Shown here piece after piece: positions 39,928 to 48,957 of a stretch of DNA of 64,000 bases. Each line of letters starts with the position of its first letter. Position 1 is the first letter of the stretch. The stretch spans positions 9,188,501 through 9,252,500 of the forward strand of contig NZ_JACHMB010000001.1 of assembly GCF_014204795.1 (NCBI RefSeq). The letters are read 5' to 3'. This stretch comes from Nonomuraea jabiensis (lineage in GTDB: Bacteria; Actinomycetota; Actinomycetes; Streptosporangiales; Streptosporangiaceae). The translations under genes were made by a program, and so were the position numbers. The notes beneath the pieces were generated by a model, which had not been told where the DNA came from, searched no databases, and saw nothing but the letters and a program-made list of their open reading frames with translations.

Positions 39928-41781
39928 ATGAGACGACTGACCACGGCGCTGGCAGGTGCCTGCACCGCGGCGCTCTTTGCCGTCATGACCGTGGTACTCG
40001 GATCGCCGGCCGCCGCCGCCAGCCTGGTGGAGGTGACCAGCTTCGGCAACAACCCCGGCAACATGCGGATGCACGTCTACGTGCCGGACTCGCACCCGGC
40101 CTCACCGGCCATCGTGGTCGCGATGCACGGCTGCGGCGGCTCCGGCCCCGGCTTCTACCAGAGCAGCGAGTTCGCCTCGCTGGCGGACCGGTACGGCTTC
40201 ATCGTCATCTACCCGAGCGCCACCCAGTCCGCGGGGTTCGGCAACTGCTTCGACACCTGGTCGGACGCGGCCAAGCGGCGCGGCGGCGGCAGCGACCCCG
40301 TCTCGATCATCTCGATGATCGAGTACGTCGAGCGGACCCACCAGGGAGACCCGAACCGCGTCTACGCCACCGGCAGCTCGTCCGGCGGCATGATGACCCA
40401 GCACATGCTCGCCCTCTACCCCGACGTGTTCAAAGCGGGGGCCTCCTTCATGGGCGTGCCCTTCAACTGCTTCGCCGGCGCCTCCGACTACCCGCCCGGC
40501 AGCAGCAAGTGCACCGGCGGCAGCATGGACCGCACACCCCAGCAGTGGGGCGACGCGGTCCGCCAGGCGTACCCCGGCTATTCCGGCCCCCGCCCGCGCA
40601 TCCAGCTGTGGCACGGCACCGCCGACACCCTCGTGCCCTACTCGCTGCTGCGGGAGTCGATCGAGCAGTGGACCAACGTGTTCGGGCTGAGCCAGACCCC
40701 GACCGGCACCGACACCCCGCAGTCGGGCTGGAGCCGCAGCCGGTACGCCGACGCGTCCGGCACCGTCCAGGTGGAGGCGTACAGCATCCAGGGCGCCGGG
40801 CACGTCCTCCCGCAGAGCGGCATGGCCCTGTACGCCGTCCAGTTCTTCGGCCTGACCACCAGCCAGACCGACACCACCCCGCCGACCACGCCCGGCACCC
40901 CGGTCGCGTCCGGCGTGACCGCCACCAGCGCCACGCTGACCTGGACCGCCTCCACCGACCAGGGCGGCTCCGGCCTGGCCGGCTACAACGTCTACCGGGA
41001 GCAGGGCGCCACCGACCCGCAGCTCGGCCAGACCGCCACCACCTCGATCATCTTGACCGGGCTGAGCGCCAACACCCAGTACCAGGTGTACGTGCGGGCG
41101 CGTGACGGCGCGGGCAACCTGTCGGGCAACTCCGCGCCGGTCACCTTCACCACGACCGCCACCGGAGGCGACACCACGCCGCCGACCGCCCCCGCCGGGC
41201 TCACCGCCTCGGGCACCACCGCCACCGGCACCACCCTGACCTGGACGGCCTCCACCGACGACACCGGCGTGACCGCGTACGAGATCCTGCGCGCCGCCGG
41301 AGCGACGGGCGGCACGTTCACCCAGGCCGGCACCTCGGCCACGACCTCGTTCACCGACACGGGCCTGACCGCGAGCACCACCTACCGCTACCAGGTCCGG
41401 GCGCGTGACGCCGCCGGCAACGTCTCACCCGTCTCCGGCACCGTCCAGATCACCACCCAGGCGGGCACCACCGGCACCTGCTCGGCCACCCCGACCGTGC
41501 AGTCCCAGTGGGGCAACGGGTACGTCATCCAGCCGCTGACCGTCACCAACACCAGCACCTCGACGATCACGAGCTGGACCGTCACCTTCACCCTGCCGGC
41601 CGGGCACACCCTGACCGGCTCGTGGAACGCCACCGTCACCACCAGCGGCCAGACCGTCACCGTCAAGAGCGTCAGCCACAACGGCACGCTCGCGCCGGGG
41701 GCTCGCACCACGAGCTTCGGCTTCCAGGCGAGCAGGCCCAGCGGCGACACCGCGCTGCCGTCCGGCTACACCTGCGCCTGA
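39928..41781 (+). CDS. Secreted CE1/PHB-depolymerase-type esterase with two Fn3 domains and CBM2
   Basis: A 617-residue exported enzyme; ATG with GGAGAGGAGG upstream. The signal peptide ends SPAAAA. Residues about 30-305 are an esterase D/LpqC-like alpha/beta hydrolase: AIVVAMHGCGGSG (oxyanion), YATGSSSGGMMTQHML (Ser nucleophile), LWHGTADTLVPY (Asp) and GAGHVLPQ (His). This group includes acetylxylan and feruloyl esterases. Two Fn3 linkers (TTPPTTPGTPVASGVTATSATL..., TTPPTAPAGLTASG...) lead to a C-terminal CBM2 (CSATPTVQSQWGNGYVIQPLTV...LPSGYTCA) with the flanking Cys pair and Trp. The tail is almost identical to that of 43924-45774. It probably deacetylates xylan or a related hemicellulose on plant fibres. 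Confidence 0.9.
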   Translation: MRRLTTALAGACTAALFAVMTVVLGSPAAAASLVEVTSFGNNPGNMRMHVYVPDSHPASPAIVVAMHGCGGSGPGFYQSSEFASLADRYGFIVIYPSATQSAGFGNCFDTWSDAAKRRGGGSDPVSIISMIEYVERTHQGDPNRVYATGSSSGGMMTQHMLALYPDVFKAGASFMGVPFNCFAGASDYPPGSSKCTGGSMDRTPQQWGDAVRQAYPGYSGPRPRIQLWHGTADTLVPYSLLRESIEQWTNVFGLSQTPTGTDTPQSGWSRSRYADASGTVQVEAYSIQGAGHVLPQSGMALYAVQFFGLTTSQTDTTPPTTPGTPVASGVTATSATLTWTASTDQGGSGLAGYNVYREQGATDPQLGQTATTSIILTGLSANTQYQVYVRARDGAGNLSGNSAPVTFTTTATGGDTTPPTAPAGLTASGTTATGTTLTWTASTDDTGVTAYEILRAAGATGGTFTQAGTSATTSFTDTGLTASTTYRYQVRARDAAGNVSPVSGTVQITTQAGTTGTCSATPTVQSQWGNGYVIQPLTVTNTSTSTITSWTVTFTLPAGHTLTGSWNATVTTSGQTVTVKSVSHNGTLAPGARTTSFGFQASRPSGDTALPSGYTCA

Positions 41782-41797
41782 CCGCCGGCGCGAGCTT

Positions 41798-41839
41798 CCC
41801 TTGATCACGGACCGTCCGGGACCGGGCCGTGATCAAGGG
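41798..41839. terminator. Terminator hairpin after CE1 esterase
   Basis: CCCTTGATCACGG and CCGTGATCAAGGG are perfect 13-bp arms around a 16-base loop, 16 bp after the esterase stop. It also ends the converging beta-lactamase-like pseudogene. Confidence 0.85.
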
Positions 41840-42480
41840 AGCATTCTTCGTTGCAGAACACCTCTTTGACGAGCCTCCGCTGGGCGTTCCCGAACGCCGC
41901 CCCGATGGACAGGCCGGCGTCGTCCACCCAGTTCAGTACGGCGGTCAGAGTCCTGCCGCCGTCGGGCGTGCCGTACATCAGCGTGGCGGAGCCGGCCGTG
42001 CCGCCGTTGTGGGTGATGACGGTGCCGCCGCACTCCGTCGTCTGGACGAACACGCCCAGCCCATGCCCGGGATGCCCGTGGCGCGCGGGGTGCACATCTC
42101 GGCCAGCAGCGGGGCGGGCAGGAGCTCGCCGCGCACCAGCGCGGAGATGAACGTGGCCAGGTCCTGGCTGGTCGAGATCATGTCGCCGCCGGTGGAGACC
42201 CAGGAAGGATTGTGGCGGGTGAGTCGATCGTCTCCTGCCGGCCGGCATCCTCGTAGCGGTAGTAGACGTGGGCGTGCGGCTCGGGAATCTCCGGCGACGC
42301 GTCCGGCACCACCGTGCCCGACAGCCCGAGCGGCCCCAGGACCTGCCGCCGCATCTCCTCGGCCAGCGGGCGGGCTTGGACAGCGCCAGGCGTACCAGCT
42401 CCTCGGGCCGGTAGCTGTGGAAGCGGCGCTCCACCCACTCCTTGCCCGTGGTGCCCGTAGGGCACGGGGATGCCGTGCAC
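41805..42480 (-). pseudogene. Beta-lactamase/serine hydrolase family remnant
   Basis: Minus-strand frames in order: IPVPYGHHGQG, LRRQVLGPLGLSGTVVPDASPEIPEPHAHVYYRYED, MISTSQDLATFISALVRGELLPAPLLAEM, and GGTVITHNGGTAGSATLMYGTPDGGRTLTAVLNWVDD. These are consecutive C-terminal blocks of class-C-like serine hydrolases (the HNGGTAG motif replaces KTG). The SxxK nucleophile region is missing and at least three frame changes occur. It is not functional. Confidence 0.75.
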
Positions 42481-42576
42481 GATCGAGCCGAAACTCCTAG
42501 GCCGTCCCCCGAGGCAGGCCGCCCGCCCCGCTCCCTACCGTGAAAGTCGTCATCGACTCACTCACCGGGACCTGCC

Positions 42577-43485
42577 ATGACTGACACCCCCCACCACGAC
42601 CCGGACTTTCTCCGCGTGACCCCCGGCGTCGGGGAGCAGGTGCGCGACGACGTCCTGCGCACGTTCAGCGACCCCGCCGGTACGCGCGAGCGCGCCGCCT
42701 CCGCCCGCGAGGCGATCGAGCGGTTCATGGCCGGGCGGGCGACATGAAGACCGGCCCGCTCGACCTGCGCGAGGTGGCCGCGTCGGAGGGCATCAACACG
42801 CTGCGCATCCGCTACCAGCAGTACCACAACGGCCTGCCCGTCTTGGGGTCCGGCGCGCAGGCGGTCGCCGACATCGAGCAGGCCGGCGTCACCGACGTCG
42901 GCAACACCACCGACGGCGGCCTCGCCGGCGCGCCCGACCCCGCGCGGGCCCGCCCGTTCGAGGAGGTGCGCGAGCGGGTGACCGCCGTGTTCGCCGGGTA
43001 CGCCGGTACGGCGCAGGTCGACCGGCACACCCTCGGTACGTCCGCGACGACCGCCGCCCGCCGGTGCCCGCCGAGGACTACCCCACGGCCCCCGCCGCGC
43101 TGCTCGCCACGGGCGCCGCGCCCGACGGGGCCATCCACCTCGTCTACCACTGCGGCGTCGAGACCGGCGACCCCTACGAGCAGTTCCAGGTCGTCGTCGA
43201 CGCCGTCTCCGGGGACGCGCTCTGGGTGGCGCTGCGCGGCAAGTACGTCACCGCCGACCTGAGCGTGTGCCTGCGTACGGTCCAGGTCGCGCTCTGCGCC
43301 CGCCTGCACGCCTACGTCGGAAGCGGCCGTATCCGCCTGGTGACCGGCTTCCGCCTCGACGCCGACTTCACGAAACAGCTCATCACCACGGGCGTTGACA
43401 TGTTTCTGACTTACTACCGGGTAAAGCCGCTGGATCAGGACATCACTCCGCCTCTCCGGGCGTCACGTCCTCGATGCGGGCCTGA
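42577..43485 (+). pseudogene. FTP-domain (metalloprotease propeptide-like) protein, frameshifted
   Basis: Begins at ATG 42577, MTDTPHHDPDFLRVTPGVGEQVRDDVLRTFSDPAG. After a shift near 42735 it continues LREVAASEGINTLRIRYQQYHNGLPVLGSGAQAVADI. After another near 43035 (CTCGGTACG; one G restored gives YVRDDRRPP) it continues VPAEDYPTAPAALLATG...LVYHCGVETGDPYEQFQVVVDAVSGDALW. The pattern 'R.QQ.H.GLPV.G' and 'G..L.....V.DA.SG..L' is that of FTP propeptides before thermolysin-type M4 proteases. No HExxH protease follows and no signal peptide is seen. The tail past 43400 decays. Confidence 0.65.
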
Positions 43486-43920
43486 ATCCTCCGCGCGTCG
43501 CCGAAGGCCGGCGAGCCGAGCCGCTTTTTTTAGTTCAGGAGCTTTGGAAGCAGCGCGGCCAAGGGCGGGGAAGGGGTGAATTCGGCCGCATGGCTTTCTG
43601 GTGGCCTTGCCCTGAAACTTTCAATATGTTTTCAGGCTGAACGACGCGATACGTGCCAGTAAAACGGCATGGGAGCGCCGCCCGTCACGTCAGAGGAGCG
43701 AGCCGCGCCTTGACGGATCCGCATGCCTCGTATTTGCTCCGTCGCACCACCACCCATAAGCAGGAACGGGCGCGGTAAAGCGATGTGAATGATGACACGG
43801 TTTTTCCGTCATGCCCTCCCATCACGCCAGTTCCGCACAGATGAGAGGACTGATCCGGCTCATGTTAGCGCTAACTGACTCCCTGGCACCGTCCCTCCCG
43901 CTGGCGTCACAGGCAGGTGA
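43486..43920. other. Promoter region of the second esterase with palindromic motifs
   Basis: No gene is supported. On the minus strand a short end (LGSPAFGDARRIQARIEDVTPGEAE) reads to a stop near 43450. TGAAACTTTCA (43613-43623) is a symmetric GAAANTTTC motif like those described upstream of Streptomyces xylanase genes. A GTTAGCGCTAAC palindrome lies at 43864-43875. Confidence 0.5.
43864..43875. promoter_or_regulatory. LacI-family-type operator
   Basis: GTTAGCGCTAAC is a perfect 12-bp palindrome with the AGCGCT centre typical of LacI/GalR-family operators such as CelR/CebR sites in actinomycete glycoside hydrolase genes. It lies about 50 bp upstream of the feruloyl-esterase-like gene start, the right place for a repressor. 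No lacI gene is present in the window. Confidence 0.65.
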
Positions 43921-43923
43921 GTG

Positions 43924-45774
43924 ATGATGCGGCGTACATCCGTCCTCGTCGCTGTCGTCGCGGCGGTGCTTCTCGCGGTGGCCACCGGCGGTACGGCGCT
44001 GGGCAGCAGCGCAACCACGTCACGCGCGGCCAGTGTCGCCGCGGCGAGCGCCGCCGCGACGGCAGGATGCGGCAAGACTCCAACGCTCAGAAGTGGTGCG
44101 CAGTCGATTCAGAGCGGCGGCCAGACTCGCTCCTTCATCCTGAGAATTCCCGACAACTACAACAACACCAACCCCTACCGGTTGATCTTCGGGTTCCACT
44201 GGAACGGCGGCACCGCCAACGACGTCGACTCAGGCGGGACCAGCGGATTCACCTGGTCCTACTACGGGCTCAGGCAACTGGCGAACAACACCGCGATCTT
44301 CGTCGCCCCTCAGGGACTGAACAACGGCTGGGCGAATTCCGGCGGGCAAGACCTGACCTTCGTCGACGACATGATCAGGCTGATCGAAGCGGACCTGTGC
44401 GTCGACACCACGCAGCTGTTCGCCGGAGGCTTCAGCTACGGCGGTGGCATGAGTTACGCCCTGGCCTGCGCCCGGGCGACGGTCTTCCGCGCGGTCGCGG
44501 TCTACTCCGGCGCGCAGCTCAGCGGATGCAGCGGCGGCACCCAGCCCATCGCCTACATCGGGCTGCACGGCCTCAGGGACAACGTGCTCAACATCTCGCT
44601 GGGCCGGTCGCTGCGCGACACGTTCGTCAGGAACAACGGGTGCACTTCCCAAAATCCGCCCGAACCGGCACAGGGCAGCCTGACGCACGTCGTCACCGCC
44701 TACTCGGGATGCCGATCCGGATACCCGGTCGTGTGGGCGGCGTTCGACGGGGGACACACCCCTGGTCCAGTGGACGGGTCCACCGCTGACGACGGCGCAC
44801 GTACCTGGACCAAGGCAGTGGTGTGGAACTTCTTCAACCAGTTCCAGAGCACGAACGACACCACTCCGCCGACCTCTCCGGGCACTCCCGCCGTCTCCAA
44901 CGTGACCGCCACCAGCGCCACCCTGACCTGGACGGCCTCCACCGACCAGGGCGGCTCCGGCCTGGCGGGTTACAACGTCTACCGGGAGCAGGGCGCCACC
45001 GACCCGCTGCTCGGCCAGTCCACCACCAACTCGATCACCCTGACCGGGCTGACCGCCGACACCGAATACCAGGTCTACGTACGAGCACGTGACGGCGCGG
45101 GCAACCTGTCGGCCAACTCCGCGATCGTCACGTTCACCACGACCTCCACCGGCGGCGACACCACGCCACCCACCGCCCCGGGCGGGCTGGCGGCCTCCGG
45201 CACCACCGCCGGCGGCACCAATCTGTCCTGGGCCGCTTCCACGGACGACGTGGGGGTCGCCGGCTATGACATCCTGCGCGCACCCGGTGCCACCGGCGGC
45301 ACCTTCGCCCAGGTCGGCACCTCGGCCACGACCTCGTACAGCGACACGGGCCTGACCCCGAGCACCACCTACCGTTACCAGGTCCGCGCGCGGGATGCCG
45401 CCGGCAACCTCTCGCCGGTGTCCAACACCGTCCAGGTCACCACCAGCGGCACCACCACCGGAACCTGCTCGGCGACGCCGACCGTGCAGAGCCAGTGGGG
45501 CACCGGCTATGTGATCCAGCCGCTGACCATCACCAATACCAGTACCTCGACGATCACCAGTTGGACGGTCACGTTCACGCTCCCGGCCGGGCACACGCTG
45601 ACCGGCTCGTGGAACGCCACCGTCACCACCAGCGGGCAGACCGTCACGGCCAGGAGCGTGAGCCATAACGGCACGCTGGCCCCCGGAGCCAGCACCACCA
45701 GCTTCGGCTTCCAGGCCAGCCGCCCCGCCGGCAACACGGCCCTGCCCTCCGGATACACCTGCACCAGCGCGTAA
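43924..45774 (+). CDS. Secreted feruloyl-esterase-like CE1 enzyme with two Fn3 domains and CBM2
   Basis: A 616-residue exported esterase (GTG 43921 and ATG 43927 are alternative starts). Signal peptide VLVAVVAAVLLAVATGGTALG. The catalytic domain (about 45-310) is of the polyhydroxybutyrate-depolymerase/feruloyl-esterase type: RLIFGFHWNGGTAND (oxyanion), LFAGGFSYGGGMSYALAC (Ser), GLHGLRDNVL (Asp) and FDGGHTP (His). Two Fn3 modules and a CBM2 follow, nearly identical to those of the esterase at 39928. The catalytic halves are only distantly related. The Cys-rich core resembles fungal FaeD/FaeC-type feruloyl esterases. A LacI-type operator precedes it and a terminator follows. Confidence 0.9.
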   Translation: MMRRTSVLVAVVAAVLLAVATGGTALGSSATTSRAASVAAASAAATAGCGKTPTLRSGAQSIQSGGQTRSFILRIPDNYNNTNPYRLIFGFHWNGGTANDVDSGGTSGFTWSYYGLRQLANNTAIFVAPQGLNNGWANSGGQDLTFVDDMIRLIEADLCVDTTQLFAGGFSYGGGMSYALACARATVFRAVAVYSGAQLSGCSGGTQPIAYIGLHGLRDNVLNISLGRSLRDTFVRNNGCTSQNPPEPAQGSLTHVVTAYSGCRSGYPVVWAAFDGGHTPGPVDGSTADDGARTWTKAVVWNFFNQFQSTNDTTPPTSPGTPAVSNVTATSATLTWTASTDQGGSGLAGYNVYREQGATDPLLGQSTTNSITLTGLTADTEYQVYVRARDGAGNLSANSAIVTFTTTSTGGDTTPPTAPGGLAASGTTAGGTNLSWAASTDDVGVAGYDILRAPGATGGTFAQVGTSATTSYSDTGLTPSTTYRYQVRARDAAGNLSPVSNTVQVTTSGTTTGTCSATPTVQSQWGTGYVIQPLTITNTSTSTITSWTVTFTLPAGHTLTGSWNATVTTSGQTVTARSVSHNGTLAPGASTTSFGFQASRPAGNTALPSGYTCTSA

Positions 45775-45791
45775 CGTCGCGACCGGAAATC

Positions 45792-45825
45792 GGCCCAGCC
45801 CCGAACGTCTCGGTGGGGCTGGGCC
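45792..45825 (+). terminator. Terminator hairpin after feruloyl-esterase gene
   Basis: GGCCCAGCCCC and GGGGCTGGGCC are perfect 11-bp arms around a 12-base loop, 18 bp after the stop codon. Confidence 0.8.
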
Positions 45826-45954
45826 GCACCCGTTCTTCCCCGGCCGCGTCGCGACGTTCAGCGAACAGCGTGTCGGCCTCGGCGCGGTATCCGTGCCCGC
45901 ATGCGAGAAGGCCACCCGCGGTGAAAGCGGACGGCCTTCTGGGAGGCGGGAGCC

Positions 45955-46440
45955 TCAGCTGTAGGAGTAGGACTGCGCGCTGCAGCCGGTGATGTAGGGC
46001 CCGGGGTAGACCTGCTGGGTGGAGCAGCCCCAGGTGGCGGTCAGGGTCGTGGCCGAGGAGGGAATGCTGATCGCCGGTCCGTTGGTCCAGCCGACCTGGT
46101 CATACTGGTGACCGCCGCTGCAGATGGCCGACACGCTCACCGAGGTGCTGCCGCCGGGCAGGCTGATCGTGAACGACCACGTGTGGTTCGCCGGGTTCGC
46201 GACCATCGAGCTGTAGGGCATGGTCACGCCGTACGAAGGAGGCGCGGAGCCGACCGAGACGTACGAGGCGTACCAGTCGCGGGTGTCGCCGGAGTAGTTG
46301 ACGTTGAGGCAGTCCACCGTGGCGTTGAGCGTCAGGGTTGAGGCGGCGGCGGGATGCTGCATGGTCACGACCATCGCGGCGGTGGTGGCCAGCATCGCGC
46401 CGACCGCCAGTGCCCGGCGGATCAGGTTGCCAGCGATCAT
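45955..46440 (-). CDS. Small secreted protein with beta-sandwich character
   Basis: A 161-residue protein. Signal peptide ALAVGAMLATTAAMVVTMQHPAAA with cleavage near residue 34. The mature part is Ser/Thr/Tyr-rich beta structure (LNATVDCLNVNYSG, HTWSFTISLPGGSTSVSVSAICSGG) with four Cys (DCL, AICS, WGCS, TGCS), enough for two disulfides. The ATG at 46440 follows an AAAGGGAA stretch. It may be a carbohydrate-binding or antifungal-type small protein, but no family is recognised. It converges on the esterase gene. Confidence 0.75.
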   Translation of the reverse strand: MIAGNLIRRALAVGAMLATTAAMVVTMQHPAAASTLTLNATVDCLNVNYSGDTRDWYASYVSVGSAPPSYGVTMPYSSMVANPANHTWSFTISLPGGSTSVSVSAICSGGHQYDQVGWTNGPAISIPSSATTLTATWGCSTQQVYPGPYITGCSAQSYSYS

Positions 46441-46921
46441 GGGGTTCCCTTTCTTCGCGCCGTTGACTGTGGAGAGCTCGCCAGAGTCGCCGGCCTCGCC
46501 GTCCGCCAGGGTCGCCGCCCTGGTCGGGGTGAGGCGGGCGCGCACGCCGGTGAGGCCGGTCGGGTGCCGGGGGCAGGTACGGGTGATGGCGATCGGCGTG
46601 GTGGCCACCCGCGGGGAGAAGCCGGGCGCTCCGCCGTCGAGGCCGGCGCATCCGTATCCCATGACGTGGTGGTCGCCATGGTGCTTTCATCGGCGTAAGC
46701 CGCATTGTGCTGATGGGTCTCGGTGGAACCCGGATAGTGCCGTCCCGCTACAAGGAGAGATATCCACCGATGTACGAAATTCCCTGGCTGCAGTCGACGC
46801 AAGGGCTCGCATTCTGTGAAAAGATTTCCCATCTCTCCCTGCCGCCGGTCGCAATCCAGAACGCGCGGGCCGCGCGCCCGAGACGCCGCGGGACATGCCT
46901 TCTTGAGGGGAGGATCACACA

Positions 46922-47002
46922 ATGGCCACGGACTGGACAGCCCCCTATAAAGGCCCGCTTTCCGAAACAAGCGGTGAATCGCGGTTTCCGTACGGCCCGT
47001 AA
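46922..47002 (+). CDS. Possible small ORF with strong ribosome-binding site
   Basis: A 26-codon frame (MATDWTAPYKGPLSETSGES, then RFPYGP) begins at ATG 46922 with GGGGAGG eight bases upstream, the best Shine-Dalgarno match in this intergenic region. It has no signal peptide or Cys. A peptide of this size could be a leader, a RiPP precursor or the residue of a decayed gene. No biosynthetic genes are nearby, which argues against a RiPP. Confidence 0.3.
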   Translation: MATDWTAPYKGPLSETSGESRFPYGP

Positions 47003-47204
47003 AAGGGCGACGATCTCGCCCCGCGGATCAACAGGCTGGTCGCAGAGCATGTGACGCCGTGCGATGTGGCGGTCGTACCCGCCTCATCACAGTCGTCCGC
47101 GCGGCGGTGTTAGTGAAACTTTCAACACGGAGACGCCTGGCGGCGAACTGTCGAAGCTCGCCGTCCGGGAGATGCTGAACGCCGCGGGGATCGACCCGTA
47201 CGGC

Positions 47205-47280
47205 CGACGGGCGGCGTCAGTACCTCCTGGCCGTCATCGAGCACGCCACCAGACGCGTCCGCGTCCTCGGCACCACGGGG
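47205..47280 (+). pseudogene. Transposase integrase-core scrap
   Basis: YLLAVIEHATRRVRVLGTT matches the first catalytic-Asp-following strand of rve-type transposases (usually D..YVLAVIEHATRRIRILG). It is about 25 residues long with unrelated flanks. Confidence 0.6.
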
Positions 47281-47459
47281 CTGGCCCGCCCGGGGACGAC
47301 GAGGTCGTCCTGCGCCCGGGGCGGCACACGGCGCTGTGCTAACGGGGCGCGCGGCTGGTCGCCGCCGAATGCGTCAACAGCCTCGCCGACACCAAAGAGC
47401 CGCACCCCCATGACAGGCCCGTACGGGCGGGATCTGGACCCACGGCTCACGGATATGAG

Positions 47460-48281
47460 TCAGGGGCCTCGGTCCCGGCCGAGGAAGCACGACAGGAGTC
47501 GCCTGAAATCGTGCGGGTGTTCGAGCGCCGGCACGTGCCCGCATCGGCCGAGCACGTGCAGACGGACGTCGGCCAGGTGCTCGAGCAGGGGCAGGGCTGC
47601 CGTCCCGAGCGGGGTGACCCGGTCCTCGGCGCCGTGGACGAGCAGCACGGGCGCGCGCACCCCTGCCAGCGTTCGCGCCGAAAGGGTGAGGTCGTCGGCC
47701 CAGCGTGCCCTGGGTGGGGGGAACAACGACGCGAATGCGGCCGCCCCGGCTCGCATCGCGGCCGCGCGGGCGGCGACGGCCGACTCGGTCACGAGCGCCT
47801 GGTCGAGGACGAGGCGACTCAACATGTCTCGTGCCCCGAGCGGGTCGGCAGGGGCGGCCCAGATCGCGTCGAGCTCGGCGGACAGCGGCGCCCCGGGGGC
47901 GCCCATCGTCGAGACGGCCACGACATGGGTGACCTGCCGGGGACGCGCGGCCGCCAACGCCAGCGCCACGGCGCCGCCCATGGAGTGGCCCACCACGGCG
48001 TAGTGCTCGGCACCGAGAGCATCCATCAGGCCCGCGGCCTGCTCCGTCCACAGCCGGAGCCCGCCCCTGGAGCCGGCCGGGATGGGTGTGCGGCCGAACC
48101 CCGCCTGGTCGGGAGCCACGAGGTGCCAGGACGTGCCCAGCGCCTGTGCCGTCGTCGCCCAGGCGCCGGATCCGGTCGTACCCGGTCCGGAGCCGTGCAG
48201 CATCAGCACCGCGGGCCCGGCGCCGCTCTCCAGGACGTGGACGGGGGAGCCGTCGACCGTGACGGTGCGAGATGCCGTCAC
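47460..48281 (-). CDS. Alpha/beta hydrolase, meta-cleavage-hydrolase-like
   Basis: A 273-residue protein starting at GTG. It has the alpha/beta hydrolase fold: AVLMLHGSGPGTTGSGAW (oxyanion hole, the GSGPG form typical of meta-cleavage product hydrolases such as BphD/HsaD), YAVVGHSMGGAVAL (Ser), LLVHGAEDRVTP (Asp) and RCGHVPALEHP (His). It follows a DJ-1/PfpI gene after 19 bp in the same direction. Hydrolysis of a carbon-carbon or ester bond in aromatic breakdown is possible, but no ring-cleavage genes are near. Confidence 0.88.
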   Translation of the reverse strand: MTASRTVTVDGSPVHVLESGAGPAVLMLHGSGPGTTGSGAWATTAQALGTSWHLVAPDQAGFGRTPIPAGSRGGLRLWTEQAAGLMDALGAEHYAVVGHSMGGAVALALAAARPRQVTHVVAVSTMGAPGAPLSAELDAIWAAPADPLGARDMLSRLVLDQALVTESAVAARAAAMRAGAAAFASLFPPPRARWADDLTLSARTLAGVRAPVLLVHGAEDRVTPLGTAALPLLEHLADVRLHVLGRCGHVPALEHPHDFRRLLSCFLGRDRGP

Positions 48282-48300
48282 CGGGACGGGCCAGGTGCGC

Positions 48301-48870
48301 TCATGCCGATGCGGAGTTGATGGACTTCGAGAAGACCTCCATCATCGCCCTGCCGAATTTCGGCATGTCCGGCCATCCCCTGCAGGAGACGAGGTTGCCG
48401 TCCACGACGTCGGGAGCGTCGATGACCGTCGCGCCCGCGTTCTCCATGTCACCGGTGATGGGCGGGAAGCACGCCGTCTTCCGGCCCTTCAGCAGCCCGT
48501 ACACAGCCGGCACCTGCGCGCCGTGGCACACCAGCGCGATCGGGAGGTTGCGCGCGAAGAAGTGCTCGGTGATGCGCCTGACGTCGGCGTCGACCCGGAT
48601 CCACTCGGGGGCGCGTCCCCCGGGGATGATGAGGGCGTCATAGCGCTCGACGTCGACCTCGGCCCAGGGCACGTCGACCGGCAGCTTCCGGCCGTTCTTC
48701 TCCACGTAGGCGTCGGAGTTGGGGTCGAACTCGTGGATGACCAGCTGAACGTCACGCATCGTCCGTGACGAGACGTCGACGTCCCAGCCGCCCTCCTGCA
48801 CGCGATAGTAGGGATACATGGTGTCGAGCTCCTCGGCGGCGTCGCCGGTCAGGAGCAGCGCTCTGGGCAC
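48301..48870 (-). CDS. DJ-1/PfpI-family protein
   Basis: A 189-residue class-I glutamine-amidotransferase-like protein. Blocks are MPRALLLTGDAAEELDTMYPYYRV (conserved Glu), YDALIIPGGRAPEWIR and LPIALVCHGAQVPAVYG with the nucleophilic Cys at the elbow. Members act as glyoxalase III/deglycases, isonitrile hydratases or peptidases. It heads a two-gene unit with the alpha/beta hydrolase, and a 21-bp dyad lies 38 bp upstream. Function not fixed. Confidence 0.9.
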   Translation of the reverse strand: MPRALLLTGDAAEELDTMYPYYRVQEGGWDVDVSSRTMRDVQLVIHEFDPNSDAYVEKNGRKLPVDVPWAEVDVERYDALIIPGGRAPEWIRVDADVRRITEHFFARNLPIALVCHGAQVPAVYGLLKGRKTACFPPITGDMENAGATVIDAPDVVDGNLVSCRGWPDMPKFGRAMMEVFSKSINSASA

Positions 48871-48907
48871 CTGCTTCTCCTCGCATCTGGAGCGGGTGAG
48901 GTGGATC

Positions 48908-48928
48908 CAATCCGATCCGATCGGGTTG
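48908..48928. promoter_or_regulatory. Dyad upstream of the DJ-1/hydrolase operon
   Basis: CAATCCGATC-C-GATCGGGTTG, 10-bp arms with one mismatch, lies between the DJ-1 gene start and the end of the GntR gene. It is suitably placed to be an operator for the DJ-1-hydrolase transcript. Which regulator binds is unknown; the adjacent GntR protein is a candidate. Confidence 0.45.
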
Positions 48929-48957
48929 ACTTAGCATTCCCCGGCCCGGCACGCCCG

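Larger units (their letters stand above)
46441..47459. other. Intergenic region with a possible small gene and transposase scrap
   Basis: Apart from the short frame at 46922-47002, this kilobase has no supported gene. The part 46690-47060 is lower in GC. TGAAACTTTCA (47114-47124) repeats the motif seen at 43613. At about 47205-47280 a frame reads RRQYLLAVIEHATRRVRVLGTT, a transposase integrase-core piece. Then VAAECVNSLADTKE follows, ending in a stretch shared with 59518-59558. Confidence 0.45.

Noticed and set aside
46690..47060. Low-GC region as a RiPP precursor cluster
   Set aside because: No modification enzyme, protease or transporter of RiPP type is nearby; only one short frame has a good ribosome site.
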